From: Hahella sp. HN01
GTDB taxonomy: Bacteria; Pseudomonadota; Gammaproteobacteria; Pseudomonadales; Oleiphilaceae
DNA: 35,992 nucleotides
Assembly: GCF_018986435.1 (NCBI RefSeq)
Contig: NZ_JAHMIN010000032.1
Location: forward strand, 41,858 to 77,849
Direction of reading: 5' to 3'
The notes beneath the pieces are model-generated. The model ran no database searches and was not told the origin of the DNA. It saw only the letters and a program-made list of their open reading frames with translations. The position numbers were made by a program, and so were the translations under genes. This document shows positions 1 to 8,031 of this stretch, in pieces (positions within the stretch are counted from its first letter, which is position 1; each line of letters begins with the position of its first letter).

Positions 1-121
1 AGCGTAGGAAAGCTGATTTATAATAATATAAAGAGCGGCCTATACAATCATTTGGTGACTGGTTTGTGCATGGCGTATGGGTTAGTCCTACTGTTTACTA
101 AGTAGAAAAGGAGTTTCTTTT

Positions 122-1306
122 GTGAAGGTTGCCTTTTTGTTCTTGTTGGGAGTGGTTGTTGTATTTCAATACTCGAAGTTCCCAATTATTGTTCCCTATC
201 TTTCATCAGACATGGGAATGACTATCGTCGAAGCCAACTCAATTCTTTCTATGATCAGCTTTATAGGCATTTTCTTTGGAGCTTATCTGGCGAGTCTTGT
301 TAAAAAACTAAGCGTAGAAGTCATTGTGACCCGGTCTCTGGTGGTCGCGTCTCTGGCTTCGTTGGCGATGTACTTCACAACAGAATCATATGCTTTCGTT
401 TTTCTGAGGGTAGTTGAGGGGATCACTAATATCCTGATGATGATCGCCATTCCTACGCTCCTGTTCAAAGTGTGTAAGAACAACACCAATGTCGTGATGG
501 CGTTATGGGGGGCTGTGTTTGGGGTCGGTTTCGCCGCCGCCAACGTTATTTTTCCTTATATTATCTCGATTTTTTCATGGGATGCCGTGTTCCTGGCGCA
601 CTCACTCATGCTCCTTTGCTTACTGGCGGCCTACCTGAGCGTTTACCACAAACCTGCCGAGGCTGCGCCCGTCCAGGCGAATACGGACGGTTTTGGACTG
701 TCCATATACAAGAGGCTGCTGACGCACAGACCTTATCAGCTCATCATGATAGTGTTTCTGTGCTTTACGCTGATGTACATCTCAAGTGTGTCCATGATTA
801 CTTCTTTCCTTTCCGAGAACGCCTCGGAAGGCATTGATTATGCGACCTCAATTATTTTCATATGCACCCTCCTTGGGGTTCTCTCCGTCCTGGTGACTTC
901 TTATTTGATCAGCAGGAACGTCTCTCCGCTATTGATGATCGCTATTTCGGCGGTTTTTATTGGCGTTAACGCGGCCTACCTGTTTGATACGGATAATTTA
1001 TCTCCGCTCCATTACTGCATCCATTTTCTGTTTCTTGGCGTGTTTGAAGGCGCAGTTTTCTCCCTGGTGACATTGGTAGCCTTCAATGAGCATGACATGA
1101 TCGAGATTAAGTCTGGCTATATTCATACTGGCAACTTTGGCTCGTTTTTTGGCCCTATTGTCGCTTCTCTGTTTGTCGCTAATGGCGATTGGGATAATTT
1201 AAAGTATCTTTTTGCCGCGGTGGCGGTTGCAGCCCTGATATTCAGCCTGCTCTCGTATGTAAGGCTTGAAGTGAAATTAAGAGAAGTCGCAACCCAGGAG
1301 GGATGA
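122..1306 (+). CDS. MFS family transporter
   Basis: This 394-residue protein is almost entirely hydrophobic, with roughly a dozen membrane-spanning stretches and a basic loop after the second one (SLVKKLS near residue 60), as in major facilitator superfamily permeases. A longer polar loop near residues 175-195 probably separates the two six-helix halves. The substrate cannot be told from sequence. The start is GTG at 122, eight bases after a good AAAAGGAG (106-113). A TATAAT at 19-24 could be a -10 box, but its -35 would lie outside the window. The stop overlaps the first ATG of the next gene, so this is the first gene of a three-gene operon with the CYTH and LRR genes. Base composition is lower in GC than most of the window, which may indicate acquisition by transfer. 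Confidence 0.85.
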   Translation: MKVAFLFLLGVVVVFQYSKFPIIVPYLSSDMGMTIVEANSILSMISFIGIFFGAYLASLVKKLSVEVIVTRSLVVASLASLAMYFTTESYAFVFLRVVEGITNILMMIAIPTLLFKVCKNNTNVVMALWGAVFGVGFAAANVIFPYIISIFSWDAVFLAHSLMLLCLLAAYLSVYHKPAEAAPVQANTDGFGLSIYKRLLTHRPYQLIMIVFLCFTLMYISSVSMITSFLSENASEGIDYATSIIFICTLLGVLSVLVTSYLISRNVSPLLMIAISAVFIGVNAAYLFDTDNLSPLHYCIHFLFLGVFEGAVFSLVTLVAFNEHDMIEIKSGYIHTGNFGSFFGPIVASLFVANGDWDNLKYLFAAVAVAALIFSLLSYVRLEVKLREVATQEG

Positions 1307-1308
1307 AA

Positions 1309-1797
1309 ATGGATAACTTGGAAATTGAAAGGAAGTTTCTTGTCGAGCGCTTTGAGCCGCATCTTATGCAGGTCAAATCAGTACATAAAATCCGGCAGGG
1401 TTATATGTTTCTGGACGACACTAAGGAAGTGCGTTTGCGTAATAAAGACGAAAAGTATTACCTCACCATAAAAGTCAATCAGTCTGGCATCGTACGTCAG
1501 GAGTTTGAGTACGCCATTCCTGCTGCGGATGGAGACCGCTTATTTGTGTCCGCTATAGATAGCTCTCTGATAGAGAAAACCAGATATATAGTGTCTGTAG
1601 CGGATAAAGAGTGGTCCGTCGATGTATTTCATGGTGAGAATGAGGGATTAATGATGGCGGAAATAGAGCTTGATAGTGTTGATGAGCCCTTTATTTCCCC
1701 AGACTGGCTGGGGCTTGAGGTAACTGAAGACCGACGTTATCGTAACGCTTACCTTTCCCATACGCCTTTTAGCTCATGGAACTCTAAAAGTGAATAA
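1309..1797 (+). CDS. CYTH domain-containing protein (class IV adenylate cyclase / triphosphatase fold)
   Basis: The N-terminus carries the CYTH signature ExExK (EIERKFLV, residues 4-11), followed by alternating charged strands (EVRLRNKDEKYYLTIK; RQEFEY; IEKTRYIV; MAEIEL; LGLEVTED) that match the acidic and basic rungs of a triphosphate tunnel. CYTH enzymes hydrolyse inorganic triphosphate or related polyphosphates, or less often make cAMP. Which reaction applies here is not visible. At 162 residues the length fits a stand-alone CYTH domain. An in-frame ATG at 1303 is only a base from AGGAGG (1297-1302), so the ATG at 1309, six bases after it, is preferred. The reading frame is packed between the MFS gene upstream and the LRR gene, whose GTG start lies inside its last codons. 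Confidence 0.88.
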   Translation: MDNLEIERKFLVERFEPHLMQVKSVHKIRQGYMFLDDTKEVRLRNKDEKYYLTIKVNQSGIVRQEFEYAIPAADGDRLFVSAIDSSLIEKTRYIVSVADKEWSVDVFHGENEGLMMAEIELDSVDEPFISPDWLGLEVTEDRRYRNAYLSHTPFSSWNSKSE

Positions 1798-2707
1798 CGT
1801 CATTTCAGTTAATAATGAATCGCTGCAATCGTTTCCCGTCATAGAAGACTATTCCGCCTTACGGGAAATTAGTTTGAACGGAAATAGGATTAGCGAAATC
1901 CCAAATGCTATTGGACTCGCTGCTAACCTGAAAAAATTCAGCGTCTTCGATAATCAAATCGCGGAGATTGCGTCTGAAATCTGGAGTCTGACTCAGCTTG
2001 AAGATTTGAACGTCAGTAAGAATCAGTTAGCCGCGATTTCCAGTGAGATTGGCAATCTGACCAAGTTGAAGTTAATCGATATCGCGCATAACAGGTTGAG
2101 CGAGATTCCGGGTTCGATTGCAAACTGTCGTGACGTGGAGTTTTTATATGCCAGCAACAACAAGATTGCTGCGCTGCCGGGTTCACTGACGCGTTTGGAT
2201 AAGCTGCTTTACCTTAACCTGAGCGATAACCCGCTGGCGGCGTTGCCGGAAGATTTCAGTTTTGAGTCACTGGTGGAGTTCAGGCTATATAACAGCGGTC
2301 TTGCCGCCTTGCCGGATTCTTTCTTCCTGTCCCGAACGCTGAAAGAAGTGTACCTCCAGAACAATCGTTTAACTGAACTGTCGAAGACGGTTGGTCGTTC
2401 AACCAAGCTGCGTAAGTTATTCCTGGAGGGCAATCAGATCACGGCTTTGCCTGATGAAATTGGAGGCTGCGCGTCACTGGAAGAACTCGATTTGCGCAAC
2501 AACCCCATTGAGCGCCTGCCAGACGCCATCGGTGAACTGAAACAACTGCGTCTGTTGGATCTCAGAAAAAATCGTCTGGAAACGCTGCCTGAATCAATCC
2601 TGTCGTTGGAGAACCTCTGCAAACTGGATCTGCGCTGGTCAGAACGGCTAAAAATGCCGGAATGGCTCGACGAACTCAGAGCAAGAGGCTGTCTGGTTTA
2701 CTGCTAA
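1790..2707 (+). CDS. Leucine-rich repeat protein
   Basis: Nearly the whole 305-residue protein is about twelve repeats of 23 residues (one of 22) with the pattern LxxLxLxxNxLxxLPxxIxxLxx, from about residue 22 to the end. Clear units include LEELDLRNNPIERLP and LRLLDLRKNRLETLP. It ends with GCLVYC. No signal peptide or membrane segment is seen, so it is probably a cytosolic protein-binding solenoid. It starts at GTG 1790 and overlaps the CYTH stop by 8 bases, implying translational coupling. LRR proteins in bacteria act as binding scaffolds or effectors. The partner is unknown, but the operon suggests it may bind the CYTH protein or a cytosolic face of the MFS permease. That is inference only. 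Confidence 0.88.
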   Translation: MNNVISVNNESLQSFPVIEDYSALREISLNGNRISEIPNAIGLAANLKKFSVFDNQIAEIASEIWSLTQLEDLNVSKNQLAAISSEIGNLTKLKLIDIAHNRLSEIPGSIANCRDVEFLYASNNKIAALPGSLTRLDKLLYLNLSDNPLAALPEDFSFESLVEFRLYNSGLAALPDSFFLSRTLKEVYLQNNRLTELSKTVGRSTKLRKLFLEGNQITALPDEIGGCASLEELDLRNNPIERLPDAIGELKQLRLLDLRKNRLETLPESILSLENLCKLDLRWSERLKMPEWLDELRARGCLVYC

Positions 2708-2753
2708 TGCTGGCTCGCCAGAATATTTCTGATTGGACTCTGGCTAACGGGTC

Positions 2754-3230
2754 TTAAGGCCGACAGCAAGTCTTGCGGGTCAACGGAATATGTCTGGCGA
2801 CTGTGTTCAGAAATGCATCCAGTTGGATATGCCCGCGACAGTAAGCGATGGGAGTGCTCCAGCCGAACTCTTCATCCCAGGTCAGGATATCGTAGGAGCC
2901 TGGGGCTGCGGCGATCTGGGGCGCTTTGGCGTCTGGTTCGCCGTCGCGCCAGGGCAATATGGCCGCGTCGGCCTGGTAGTCTTCCTCGATGTAATAGGCT
3001 CCGGTCAGGTATTGTAAGGCGTCTTTGACGGGCATGTAGCCCAACACGTCTGCGGCGGGGGAGTCGAAGCCGTTCCAACATCGGGCCTGGCCGCTCTGGC
3101 GGTCATAAGCGCGATACATGGCGTCATAAACCAGCCCCGCCGGATAGGCGATAGCGACCAGATATAGAATGCCGACTCTACACTCTGTTCCGGATAGCCA
3201 CATGGGCTTTGCAATCGTCGGCGATGTCAT
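2754..3230 (-). CDS. Hypothetical protein
   Basis: I do not recognise this 158-residue product. It is rich in aromatic and acidic residues (YYIEEDYQ, WDEEFGW) and has cysteines at about 18, 51, 130, 155 and 156. A mildly hydrophobic stretch near residues 20-35 (GILYLVAIAYPAGLVY) could be a buried core or a weak membrane segment. It converges with the LRR gene, 46 bases apart. The ATG at 3230 has only a weak upstream GGA, so a later start (for instance the methionine at residue 10) is possible. Several overlapping frames are also open in this GC-rich stretch. The folded-looking C-terminal half supports this frame, but it remains the least certain long gene in the area. Confidence 0.5.
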   Translation of the reverse strand: MTSPTIAKPMWLSGTECRVGILYLVAIAYPAGLVYDAMYRAYDRQSGQARCWNGFDSPAADVLGYMPVKDALQYLTGAYYIEEDYQADAAILPWRDGEPDAKAPQIAAAPGSYDILTWDEEFGWSTPIAYCRGHIQLDAFLNTVARHIPLTRKTCCRP

Positions 3231-3421
3231 TAAATTTCACTTTTTCCTGTTCTACTTTCCCGGCGTATACTCGGGTTGAAGCGGTTCGCTTTGTGCGGAA
3301 AATTATCCATGTTGAGGGCGGAGCTGTATAGAAAGCCAGCTTGGTGATTGGCGGTTTATTCTGAGAAATACGCTGCATTCGCGAAGGGTAAATCCTCCGG
3401 CCGCTGGTTAAACCGGGAATA

Positions 3422-4156
3422 GTGGGCTATCTGTTTTTAGCAGAGAACAAGGAAAAGACTTTTAGTAGTGGGCATCTGAGAGACGAGTTGAGCAGGGTTA
3501 TGGCTAAAGCAAGCGCGATAAATACGCCGGTGCATATTGTTCTGGTCGGCGATTCCATTTTTGATAACGCATCCTACGTTGATGAAGGCGACTCTGTTGT
3601 CGAGAAATTGCAGGCGGCGGTTGGGGAGGACGTGAAGGTGACCCTGATCGCGGTGGACGGCAGCGTCACCACGGATGTGTCGGAGCAACTGGTGGATTTT
3701 CCTGACGACGTCTCTCACGTCATCGTGAGCTGTGGCGGCAATGACGCCCTGAGCGTGATTAACATTCTGGACGCCCGCGTCAACACCGTCGGCGCGGCCA
3801 TGCGCGCAATGGACCGGGAGCGCGACGCCTTTCGCTCCAACTACAGCAACATGCTGGAAGCCCTGCTGGAAAAAAGCCCGAATCTGGTGGTCTGCACCGT
3901 TTACAACAACACCCCGGGCCTGGGGGCGGAAGCGTTGGCCGGGCTGGCGTTATTCAATGAGATTATTCTGGAGGAAGCCATCGCCAGACGGCTCCCTGTC
4001 ATTGATCTGCGCAACCTTTGTCAGGATGTGGGAGATTACTCCGCCAAGTCCCCCATTGAACCCTCCGCCCAAGGCGGGAAGAAAATCGCCAAGGTCATTC
4101 AGCGGGTTGTGACGCTGCATGCGTTTGGGACCGGAGAGAGCAGAGTCTACGTCTAA
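3422..4156 (+). CDS. SGNH/GDSL hydrolase family protein
   Basis: The protein has the block I motif with the nucleophilic serine (VLVGDSIFDN, about residues 40-49) and block III (SCGGNDAL, about 101-108), as in SGNH esterases and lipases. The C-terminal block reads DYSAKSPIEPSAQGGKKIA. It contains the IEPS-GG-KIA pattern I associate with this subfamily, but no histidine in the usual DxxH position. Acyl-ester hydrolysis is the likely activity and the substrate is unknown. No signal peptide is seen, so it is probably cytoplasmic. The longest frame begins at GTG 3422 with a poorly spaced GGGA. An ATG at 3500 (MAKASAINTPVH) just before the domain is a plausible alternative start. It stands alone, with a REP-like repeat about 55 bases downstream. 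Confidence 0.8.
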   Translation: MGYLFLAENKEKTFSSGHLRDELSRVMAKASAINTPVHIVLVGDSIFDNASYVDEGDSVVEKLQAAVGEDVKVTLIAVDGSVTTDVSEQLVDFPDDVSHVIVSCGGNDALSVINILDARVNTVGAAMRAMDRERDAFRSNYSNMLEALLEKSPNLVVCTVYNNTPGLGAEALAGLALFNEIILEEAIARRLPVIDLRNLCQDVGDYSAKSPIEPSAQGGKKIAKVIQRVVTLHAFGTGESRVYV

Positions 4157-4210
4157 GCACACTTGCCTCGCTTCAAGCGAGAAAACGGGGCGGGTATACG
4201 GGATAAACCC

Positions 4211-4246
4211 GTTCGCCCTGAGCCCGTCGAAGGGCCTTCCAGAGCG
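4211..4246. repeat. REP-like dispersed repeat, copy 1
   Basis: This 36-bp copy starts GTTCGCCCTGAGCCCGTCGA and ends in CCTTCCAGAGCG. The same unit recurs with few changes at 4905-4940, 5021-5056 and 12284-12319, always between genes. The CCCTGAGC and TCGAAGGG halves form an imperfect inverted repeat, like the widespread bacterial REP family with the TTCGACAGGCTCAGG core. It lies between the SGNH hydrolase gene and a convergent gene. Confidence 0.8.
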
Positions 4247-4274
4247 TCAACTCCCCCCACTTCCAGACGTTGCT

Positions 4275-4775
4275 TTATGATTCCGCCGGTCCGGTTTGCG
4301 CGAGATCATCCTGATAGTCAGCAAGAATATGCTGGTCCAGCAGCTCCAGCCTGACCTTCAACGCTTGTGCGTATTCAGGCGTTGGCGGCGCATTCACTGG
4401 AATCAGATTCTGCACCGATTCGCCTTGCTCCACCGCCGCCACCCACTCCTCCATAGCTCCGATATAGCCATCCAAAGCGCAGGCGGCATTGGGCGCGTCT
4501 TCCGTGGTGATATAAGCCGTGGGCAAATCGCCGGTAATCACCCAGACCCATTCATCCACCTCCGGCCGCGTCGGGCGAATCTGAAAAAGAAACACCCCCA
4601 GAATGCCTGGCGTATACATGCCGATATAAGACTGCAGAATCCCCTCGCACCAATTGTAGAAAGCGAGTTCATCTCCCGCCGCGCGCAGAAGCTCGGAAAA
4701 GTCGTCTTTATCCTGTGAAAGCGTTTTTAAGTAAGCGGAAGTTTCCACCACTTTACTCATATCGACATAGTGCAA
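4275..4775 (-). CDS. Conserved-looking hypothetical protein
   Basis: This is a 166-residue soluble protein with no signal peptide. Distinct segments are FYNWCEGILQSYIGMY near residue 40, a beta-rich core (VDEWVWVITGDLPTAYIT) near 75, and a helical stretch ALDGYIGAMEEWVAAVEQ near 105. I recall similar conserved proteins of unknown function but cannot name the family. The start is chosen as TTG at 4775 because AGGAG sits six bases upstream on this strand. The alternative ATG (MSKVV) at 4760 is more than 20 bases from that site. It converges on the SGNH gene, with a REP copy between them. Confidence 0.7.
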   Translation of the reverse strand: MHYVDMSKVVETSAYLKTLSQDKDDFSELLRAAGDELAFYNWCEGILQSYIGMYTPGILGVFLFQIRPTRPEVDEWVWVITGDLPTAYITTEDAPNAACALDGYIGAMEEWVAAVEQGESVQNLIPVNAPPTPEYAQALKVRLELLDQHILADYQDDLAQTGPAES

Positions 4776-4904
4776 GTCAGACTCCTGATAAGCTGTCCCA
4801 TTAAAACCAGCGCCTTTATGCCAAAGTTATTCGAGCAGGGGAATAGCCAGCAGCTGACCCCAGACGAAAAAAACGCGAATAAAGGGAGACATAAACCACC
4901 CCCC

Positions 4905-4940
4905 GCTCGCCCTGAGCCCGTCGAAGGGCCTCCCAGAGCG
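4905..4940. repeat. REP-like dispersed repeat, copy 2
   Basis: This copy is in the same orientation as copy 1 and differs by only a couple of bases (GCTCGCC at the left end, CCTCCCAGAGCG at the right end). Confidence 0.8.
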
Positions 4941-5020
4941 CCAAAGACCCTAAGTAAAGACTGATCCAATACAACACCCACCCCCACATACTCTCGCCCA
5001 CCGGGCCACTAAATACCCCC

Positions 5021-5056
5021 GTTCGCCCTGAGCCTGTCGAAGGGCCTTCCAGAGCG
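5021..5056. repeat. REP-like dispersed repeat, copy 3
   Basis: This copy has the same orientation as the two upstream copies and is almost identical to copy 1 (CTGTCGA instead of CCGTCGA). Copies 2 and 3 are about 116 bases apart (start to start). Confidence 0.8.
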
Positions 5057-5244
5057 CCAAAGAAACCGCCGACAGACCAGACGCCTTTGCCTGAACTGAA
5101 TAGGTAAACCTATAATCGGGAGCGGTTCTAACCGTGGCTATAGTATTCGTAGGAAAAGGGTGAGGGGACACATCCATAATCAAGTTGCCAGTCGAATGGC
5201 GACGTCCCTCGCAGAACGCGGAGAACTTACAAACGGAGTAGTGC

Positions 5245-6021
5245 ATGAAGAAAAGAATGACATTGAGCCGCATCGGCGCTGTCTCTTGTCTGCGCGGAAT
5301 AGCGGCTTTGTTTGCGCTGCTGTGGGCAGCGGCGACCTTTGGCGTTGAGAAAGGCGTTGATCAACAAAAAGTACTGGCCTATGTGGAGAAGCTGAGTGAA
5401 ATCAAGTCGCCGCAACAGGCGCTGGATTACTGGCGTTCGCTGGAGCCGGAACTGGGCGAAACAGACGGGCGTTATGAATACTGGCTGGGGAAAATCTACC
5501 AGGACTTGCAACAAAACGAAGCAGCGCTGCAGGCGTTTAACCAAAGCGTCAAACTCGATCCCGGCAATCGCTGGCCCTACATAAAAATCGCCGAGATAGG
5601 CATTCAGCAGGGGGCGTTCGAGGCGGTGGAATCACTGATGAACAAACTCATCAACGCCTACCCCGACTGGTCTGTTCCTCCACTGACCCTGGCGCAGTCC
5701 TACTACGCCAGCGGACGCTATGACGACGCGGTGAATGCCGTGACAACCTCCCTGAAGATCGAACTCACGCTGGAAGGCTACGTGCTGCTAAGCAAGGCCG
5801 CATTGGAGACCAAAGACTACCTCACCGTCGTCCAGGCTGGCGTGACGGCGCAGGAAAGCGATCCGCAACTGCAAAAAGACCCTGAACTGTCCGAACGCAT
5901 TGTGCAGGCCCTGGTCGGCATGGAACGTCGCGACAAAGCCGCTGTCTATCTCAATGACCAAAAGTCCGCGTTGCCTGCAGAGACGATTCGGGCGTTGCAG
6001 GAAAAATACGGGCTTAAGTAG
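5245..6021 (+). CDS. Exported tetratricopeptide-repeat protein
   Basis: The 258-residue protein begins with a basic start and a hydrophobic signal segment (about residues 8-32, ending near AAATFG), so export to the periplasm is likely. It is followed by helical pairs typical of TPRs. The clearest unit is YWLGKIYQDLQQNEAALQAF with NQSVKLDPGN at about residues 80-110, and a second is LAQSYYASGRYDDAVNAV at about 150-170. TPRs bind proteins and often scaffold envelope complexes. No catalytic domain is seen. The ATG at 5245 follows GGAG (5235-5238) by six bases. It appears to be monocistronic, preceded by a long repeat-bearing intergenic region and followed by the convergent abiE remnant. Confidence 0.8.
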   Translation: MKKRMTLSRIGAVSCLRGIAALFALLWAAATFGVEKGVDQQKVLAYVEKLSEIKSPQQALDYWRSLEPELGETDGRYEYWLGKIYQDLQQNEAALQAFNQSVKLDPGNRWPYIKIAEIGIQQGAFEAVESLMNKLINAYPDWSVPPLTLAQSYYASGRYDDAVNAVTTSLKIELTLEGYVLLSKAALETKDYLTVVQAGVTAQESDPQLQKDPELSERIVQALVGMERRDKAAVYLNDQKSALPAETIRALQEKYGLK

Positions 6022-6157
6022 TTTTTGCCTCGGCGCTCTGTGTTGCATGCTGCTTTTTGAGGCCTGAATAGAGAGTTTGCGCCTGAGCTTCGGGATGGTT
6101 TGACGTTCATGAATAAGCTGCTGGAAAGCAAAATCTTGGATGTCTTAGCGCCACAAA

Positions 6158-7072
6158 TCACATGCCCAGAACTTCTTTTAGCTTTTCTAAAGCCTGGTTA
6201 TGTTTGTTATCTGGCATTTTAGCCAGATTTATCTGTTTCCACTGAATGGCTGGAAGTTCACTCACACCTTTCAGGTTAAGTAGCCCCCAATCGGGCTGAC
6301 GGTTTTTAAACGAAAGCAGAAAGCCTTTCTCGCTTTCAGTTAGTCCTTGATGAATCAATTCAACCAAGCGTTCTCTAACGGCCAGCAGTTCTTCCAGAGG
6401 GACATTCGTCTCGGCCATGTTTGCAAACTCACCTGCGTAGATGGCCGATATATCCTTATACTGTGGGCTGAGCAATTCGGCTATTGGTCGATTGTGACTT
6501 GATAGATAAACAAGCAAGGCTTTTCGTATTTCATCTGTCAGCCCTTCATTTTCCAAGAGCCACTTAACATCAAACAAATCTCTTGGGTGCTGCCTGTCTA
6601 ATGCCGCGCAGATTTTTCCAGCATAGAGATCAGCTAGGGCCACCACAGGCACTTCGACGTAGCCGAACTCATCTTCTACTGCAGCGCACACTTCCATCAG
6701 TTGTGGCTCGTAAACCGTGCCCCGCAATACCGGCGATAATTCGACTTTTATTTGTACGCCATTTCGCGCAACTATCAGACGTAGCGCATCGCGTTTTGAT
6801 TTATAGGCTTCTGTTAGTTCTATGTCTTTAAACGCTGCTTTTAGATCTGCGCTAATTGCACCCAATGCATCACAAATTTCCTTTTAAGCCTCATCACGGT
6901 CCTTCATGGGGAGATAGACCAGATCAATATCAACAGACAAGCGCGGAAGTTCTCTTACAAAGAGGTTGATTGCTGTACCTCCTTTGAGCGCAAAACATTT
7001 TTGTTTGGCGACAAATGGCAAAACCTGCATCAATAGCTGCACTTGTTTGTAATAATTACTGTTTTTATCCAT
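6158..7072 (-). pseudogene. abiEii: AbiEii/AbiGii-type nucleotidyltransferase toxin gene interrupted by one in-frame stop
   Basis: The first 62 codons (from ATG 7072) contain the nucleotidyltransferase signature GGTAINLFVRELPRLSVDIDL. This has the GG-S/T motif and the DxD metal ligands of the AbiEii toxin of type IV toxin-antitoxin systems. A TAA at 6884-6886 ends this part. Translation in the very same frame continues as KEICDA and then LGAISADLKAAFKDI through to the natural stop at 6158, giving the conserved C-terminal part including LADLYAGKICAALDRQHPRDLFDVKWLL. Reading through the TAA gives about 304 residues, normal for the family, so this is a single nonsense change and not a frameshift. 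A TTG at 6865 could restart the second half without the catalytic motif. AGGA lies six bases before the ATG, and the antitoxin gene ends 8 bases upstream. Confidence 0.85.
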
Positions 7073-7080
7073 CCCTGATC

Positions 7081-7926
7081 CTAACTTTTACTTACCGTTA
7101 CCATATGTGACGGTACGGTGATTAGATAATCTGTATCCAGTTTGCCGCCTTTAGCGACAACGCGCTTTCCCGATCCCAGGTCGTAGTCTTCGACGTCCAG
7201 CTTGCTAAACCAAGGGTAGGCTTGACGTTTGGCCAGCCAGAAAAACAGCCGCTTGACCTTTACGCTCTTACAGGCTTTCAAAAGTATATCGAGTTTTCTG
7301 GGTGATAAGTTTACTAGTCCCTGCATTAGCTCATCGGCATGCTCAAACGTCAGCGCCTCTGGCAAGTCCGTCAACAACTCTAATATGGCCTTCTCTGGGC
7401 ATGAGAAATATACGGGCGGCAATTCCACTGTCCACTCATATTCTTTGATAAAAGTCTTATCGGCTAACAGGCTTTCAGGCCATAGCTTGATGGTGCTGTG
7501 TCCTTCAAGCTCTACAGGTAGCGACAATCGTGTTAGCCACGCTGGTAACTTACCTGGCGCGTATAAATGGATATGTAGCTTACTGCCCAATGACAGATAT
7601 TGTGATAAGCCAGACAAAGAAAGGGCTGTCAGCCCACCGACTACAACAGGGGGTACGTTATCCCCTTTACTTTTTTCCATGCGCTGCATAGAGGCGACTA
7701 CACCTTCCCAGCTCAAAGAGCGGGAATACTGGCTATAAACGCCTGTAGCCAACAATAATAAAGTGCCGGTTTTAACAGCGTTGTCTAGCGCATGAGCACT
7801 TAAGCCTTGATCCGCTAGCCACTTCTTGGTGGCTAACATGCCATAAGGCAGGAGCGTTCTAAGTAATTGCTTATAGGCGCCTTTCGTTACGCTTTCCTTT
7901 AAAGTAACACCCTTATCCAAGCCCAA
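7081..7926 (-). CDS. abiEi: Type IV toxin-antitoxin system AbiEi family antitoxin
   Basis: The 281-residue product has the order expected of AbiEi. An N-terminal winged-helix region comes first (LLPYGMLATKKWLADQGL at about residues 25-43, then AVKTGTLLLLATGVYSQ). It is followed by the conserved GLTALSLSGLSQYL segment and the antitoxin domain (CPEKAILELLTDLP at about 176). The C-terminus holds a GKR-VVAKGGKLDTDYLITVP motif. In studied systems AbiEi represses its own operon by binding inverted repeats and neutralises AbiEii. It lies immediately upstream of the broken toxin gene. The longest frame begins at TTG 7926, with a weak GAG-containing leader, and a second TTG two codons later is possible. 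The region is visibly lower in GC than its neighbours, suggesting acquisition. Confidence 0.87.
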   Translation of the reverse strand: MGLDKGVTLKESVTKGAYKQLLRTLLPYGMLATKKWLADQGLSAHALDNAVKTGTLLLLATGVYSQYSRSLSWEGVVASMQRMEKSKGDNVPPVVVGGLTALSLSGLSQYLSLGSKLHIHLYAPGKLPAWLTRLSLPVELEGHSTIKLWPESLLADKTFIKEYEWTVELPPVYFSCPEKAILELLTDLPEALTFEHADELMQGLVNLSPRKLDILLKACKSVKVKRLFFWLAKRQAYPWFSKLDVEDYDLGSGKRVVAKGGKLDTDYLITVPSHMVTVSKS

Positions 7927-7960
7927 AAATCTCTTTGTCGGTTTATAGTTTTCTAAATAT

Positions 7961-7977
7961 ACGGCGATATTCGCCGT
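7961..7977. promoter_or_regulatory. Palindromic operator candidate, gene-proximal, upstream of abiEi
   Basis: The arms ACGGCGA and TCGCCGT are separated by TAT, and the right side continues with AAATT. It lies about 35-50 bases upstream of the abiEi start and nearly matches the palindrome at 8032-8054. Characterised AbiEi antitoxins bind two inverted repeats in their promoter, so autorepression is the likely role. Confidence 0.65.
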
Positions 7978-8031
7978 AAATTCTATGCTTTATAAACTGG
8001 CACAACTATACAGAGTTTACCCTTATTAACT

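Larger units (their letters stand above)
4776..5244. other. Gene-free interval with two REP-like copies
   Basis: These 469 bases separate a leftward gene from a rightward one. Short frames here show no recognisable domain or ribosome binding site. Besides the two repeats (4905-4940 and 5021-5056) there is a hairpin-like GTCG-AATGG-CGAC near 5192. The stretch must contain the start signals of both flanking genes, but I cannot place a convincing promoter. Confidence 0.6.

Noticed and set aside
3178-3378. Leftward 66-codon frame before the hypothetical gene
   Set aside because: It overlaps the start of the better-supported frame, has no binding site and shows no domain.
4163-4354. Rightward 63-codon frame across the REP copy
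   Set aside because: Its translation is mostly the repeat (PVRPEPVEGPS), and the same peptide pattern recurs in other REP copies.
6883-6884. Frameshift as the cause of the split abiEii
   Set aside because: Both pieces are in the same frame, 18 bases (six codons) apart, so a stop mutation explains it and no indel is needed.
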